NCBI RefSeq assembly: GCF_014199415.1 | Contig: NZ_JACIJN010000002.1 | Location: 248,001-312,000, forward strand | Direction: 5' to 3' | Source: Sphingomonas endophytica | Lineage (GTDB): Bacteria; Pseudomonadota; Alphaproteobacteria; Sphingomonadales; Sphingomonadaceae | Length of the DNA stretch: 64,000 nucleotides | Shown here: positions 63,362 to 64,000 of the stretch, piece after piece | Layout: every line of letters begins with the position of its first letter | Numbering within the stretch: position 1 is the first letter of the stretch | The notes under the pieces: model-generated | What the model was told of the DNA's origin: nothing | The model's database searches: none | Seen by the model: only the letters and a program-made list of their open reading frames with translations | Translations under genes and position numbers: made by a program

Positions 63362-64000
63362 ATGACCATGCTGGCTGGCCTGTTATTCGCGACCCATGAA
63401 GCGGAGGATCGCTCCGGGATGCTCGCGGCCACGCTGCCGTTCGCAGCGGCGACACTGATCGAGTATCAGGCGCGGTTGCTGGTGGCATGCGACGCGGCGC
63501 AGATCGTCGTCGTGGTCTCGCGGCTTACCCCCGAGCTGATCGGGGCGCTCGCGCGGATCGGGCGGCGCGGGGTGGCGGTGGACACGGTCCGCAGCGCCGC
63601 CGACGCGCTGGCGAAACTGCACCCGCTGGCGCGCGTCGTGATGATCGCCGACGGGCTGGTCACGACCGAGGATGTCGTCAGCCGGATGGCGGGCGAGGCG
63701 GGCGACGCGTTGCTCGTGGTGCCGGGTACGCAGGCTGGGACCACGTTCGAGCGCGTCGGCGGCGGGGCGGCCTGGGCGGGGGTGGCGCGGATCGACGCCG
63801 GTCGCGTCGCGGATGCCGCACGGCTGCCCGAGGATTACGACCTGCAATCGACCCTGCTCCACGCCGCCGAACAGGCCGGCGCACGCTACGTGACGCTGCG
63901 GCTCGACAATATGGCGATGGGGCACGGCATCGAACGCCGCGCGGTGGCGCTGGAGGAACGCGGGCGCGCGGTGCTGTCGGCGTCGATGGCGGTGCGGCCG
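63362..64000 (+). CDS. Hypothetical protein, nucleotidyltransferase-like N-terminal fold (partial)
   Basis: First 213 residues of a gene that runs off the right edge. It starts MTMLAGLLFATHEAEDRSG, then alternates predicted strands and helices (QIVVVVSRLTPELIGALARI, HPLARVVMIADGLVTTEDVV, GDALLVVPGTQAGTTF), consistent with a Rossmann-like or GT-A nucleotidyltransferase fold. ADGLVTT may be the place of a metal or substrate Asp. Sphingomonads have similar domains in front of CDP-alcohol phosphotransferases, but the C-terminal part is outside the window. Function not assigned. Confidence 0.6.
   Translation, partial: MTMLAGLLFATHEAEDRSGMLAATLPFAAATLIEYQARLLVACDAAQIVVVVSRLTPELIGALARIGRRGVAVDTVRSAADALAKLHPLARVVMIADGLVTTEDVVSRMAGEAGDALLVVPGTQAGTTFERVGGGAAWAGVARIDAGRVADAARLPEDYDLQSTLLHAAEQAGARYVTLRLDNMAMGHGIERRAVALEERGRAVLSASMAVRP

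Overview
The window looks like a chromosomal segment of a GC-rich alphaproteobacterium of the Sphingomonadales, close to Sphingomonas. The signs are: a zwf-pgl-edd-glk-eda Entner-Doudoroff operon, three large TonB-dependent receptors, the short form of ArgC, an ETF-ubiquinone oxidoreductase, a PEP-CTERM protein, a GTTC-N7-GTTC SOS box in front of recA and GGAAC-N16-CGTT type (EcfG, general stress) promoters. There are no tRNA or rRNA genes, no insertion sequences, no prophage and no CRISPR. The species call is inference from gene content; no search was run.

Layout. 1-8.4 kb: a membrane-anchored class III aminotransferase head-to-head with a phosphatidylserine decarboxylase-like gene; a two-component system divergent from a proline-rich OB-fold-like secreted protein (an arrangement like ygiW-qseBC); a D-2-hydroxyacid dehydrogenase; a NIPSNAP protein; an exported M20 amidohydrolase. 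8.4-13 kb: a TonB-dependent receptor, then a stress/envelope cluster (CsbD-like, multi-TM protein, entericidin-like lipoprotein). 13-20.6 kb (minus strand): one long transcription unit MarR - SH3 fragment - argC - zwf - pgl - edd - glk - eda, tightly packed and tying glucose catabolism to NADPH supply and an arginine gene. 20.8-24.7 kb: secG, pyrG, a GDSL esterase with a PEP-CTERM tail, and an Hsp20 gene with a heat-shock promoter and a candidate RNA thermometer. 24.8-38.7 kb: a second TonB receptor, lolC-lolD-GNAT-glutathione peroxidase operon, an HdeD-like protein behind a general-stress promoter, dnaE, a TetR/DUF4188 pair sharing a clear operator, a PA0069-type radical SAM protein, a VOC protein and moaB. 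38.9-43.3 kb: lytic transglycosylase overlapping a uracil-DNA-glycosylase-like gene, and ETF-QO. 43.3-45 kb: a lower-GC, partly decayed accessory patch. 45-55.2 kb: TPR protein, ispE, recA, a methyltransferase/GST pair, a third TonB receptor, an L,D-transpeptidase and a lipoprotein. 55.3-64 kb: a frameshifted gst divergent from an HxlR regulator, recN, bamD, a mannose-6-phosphate isomerase, a PAS-winged-helix regulator, a large TipN-like coiled-coil membrane protein and the start of an unknown gene.

The most striking non-genic feature is a set of dispersed intergenic palindromes. The main family has about 30-bp arms; seven full copies and one collapsed copy lie here, mostly where genes converge or end. 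Its arms co-vary between copies, so the pairing itself seems to be kept. Three other palindrome families occur, two of them inside the Entner-Doudoroff operon. No large undescribed system stands out. The best leads for new biology are the Hsp20 leader hairpin, the structured 27.48-27.74 kb intergenic block, the orphan SH3 domain, the PAS-winged-helix regulator and the two-component/proline-rich OB-fold locus.
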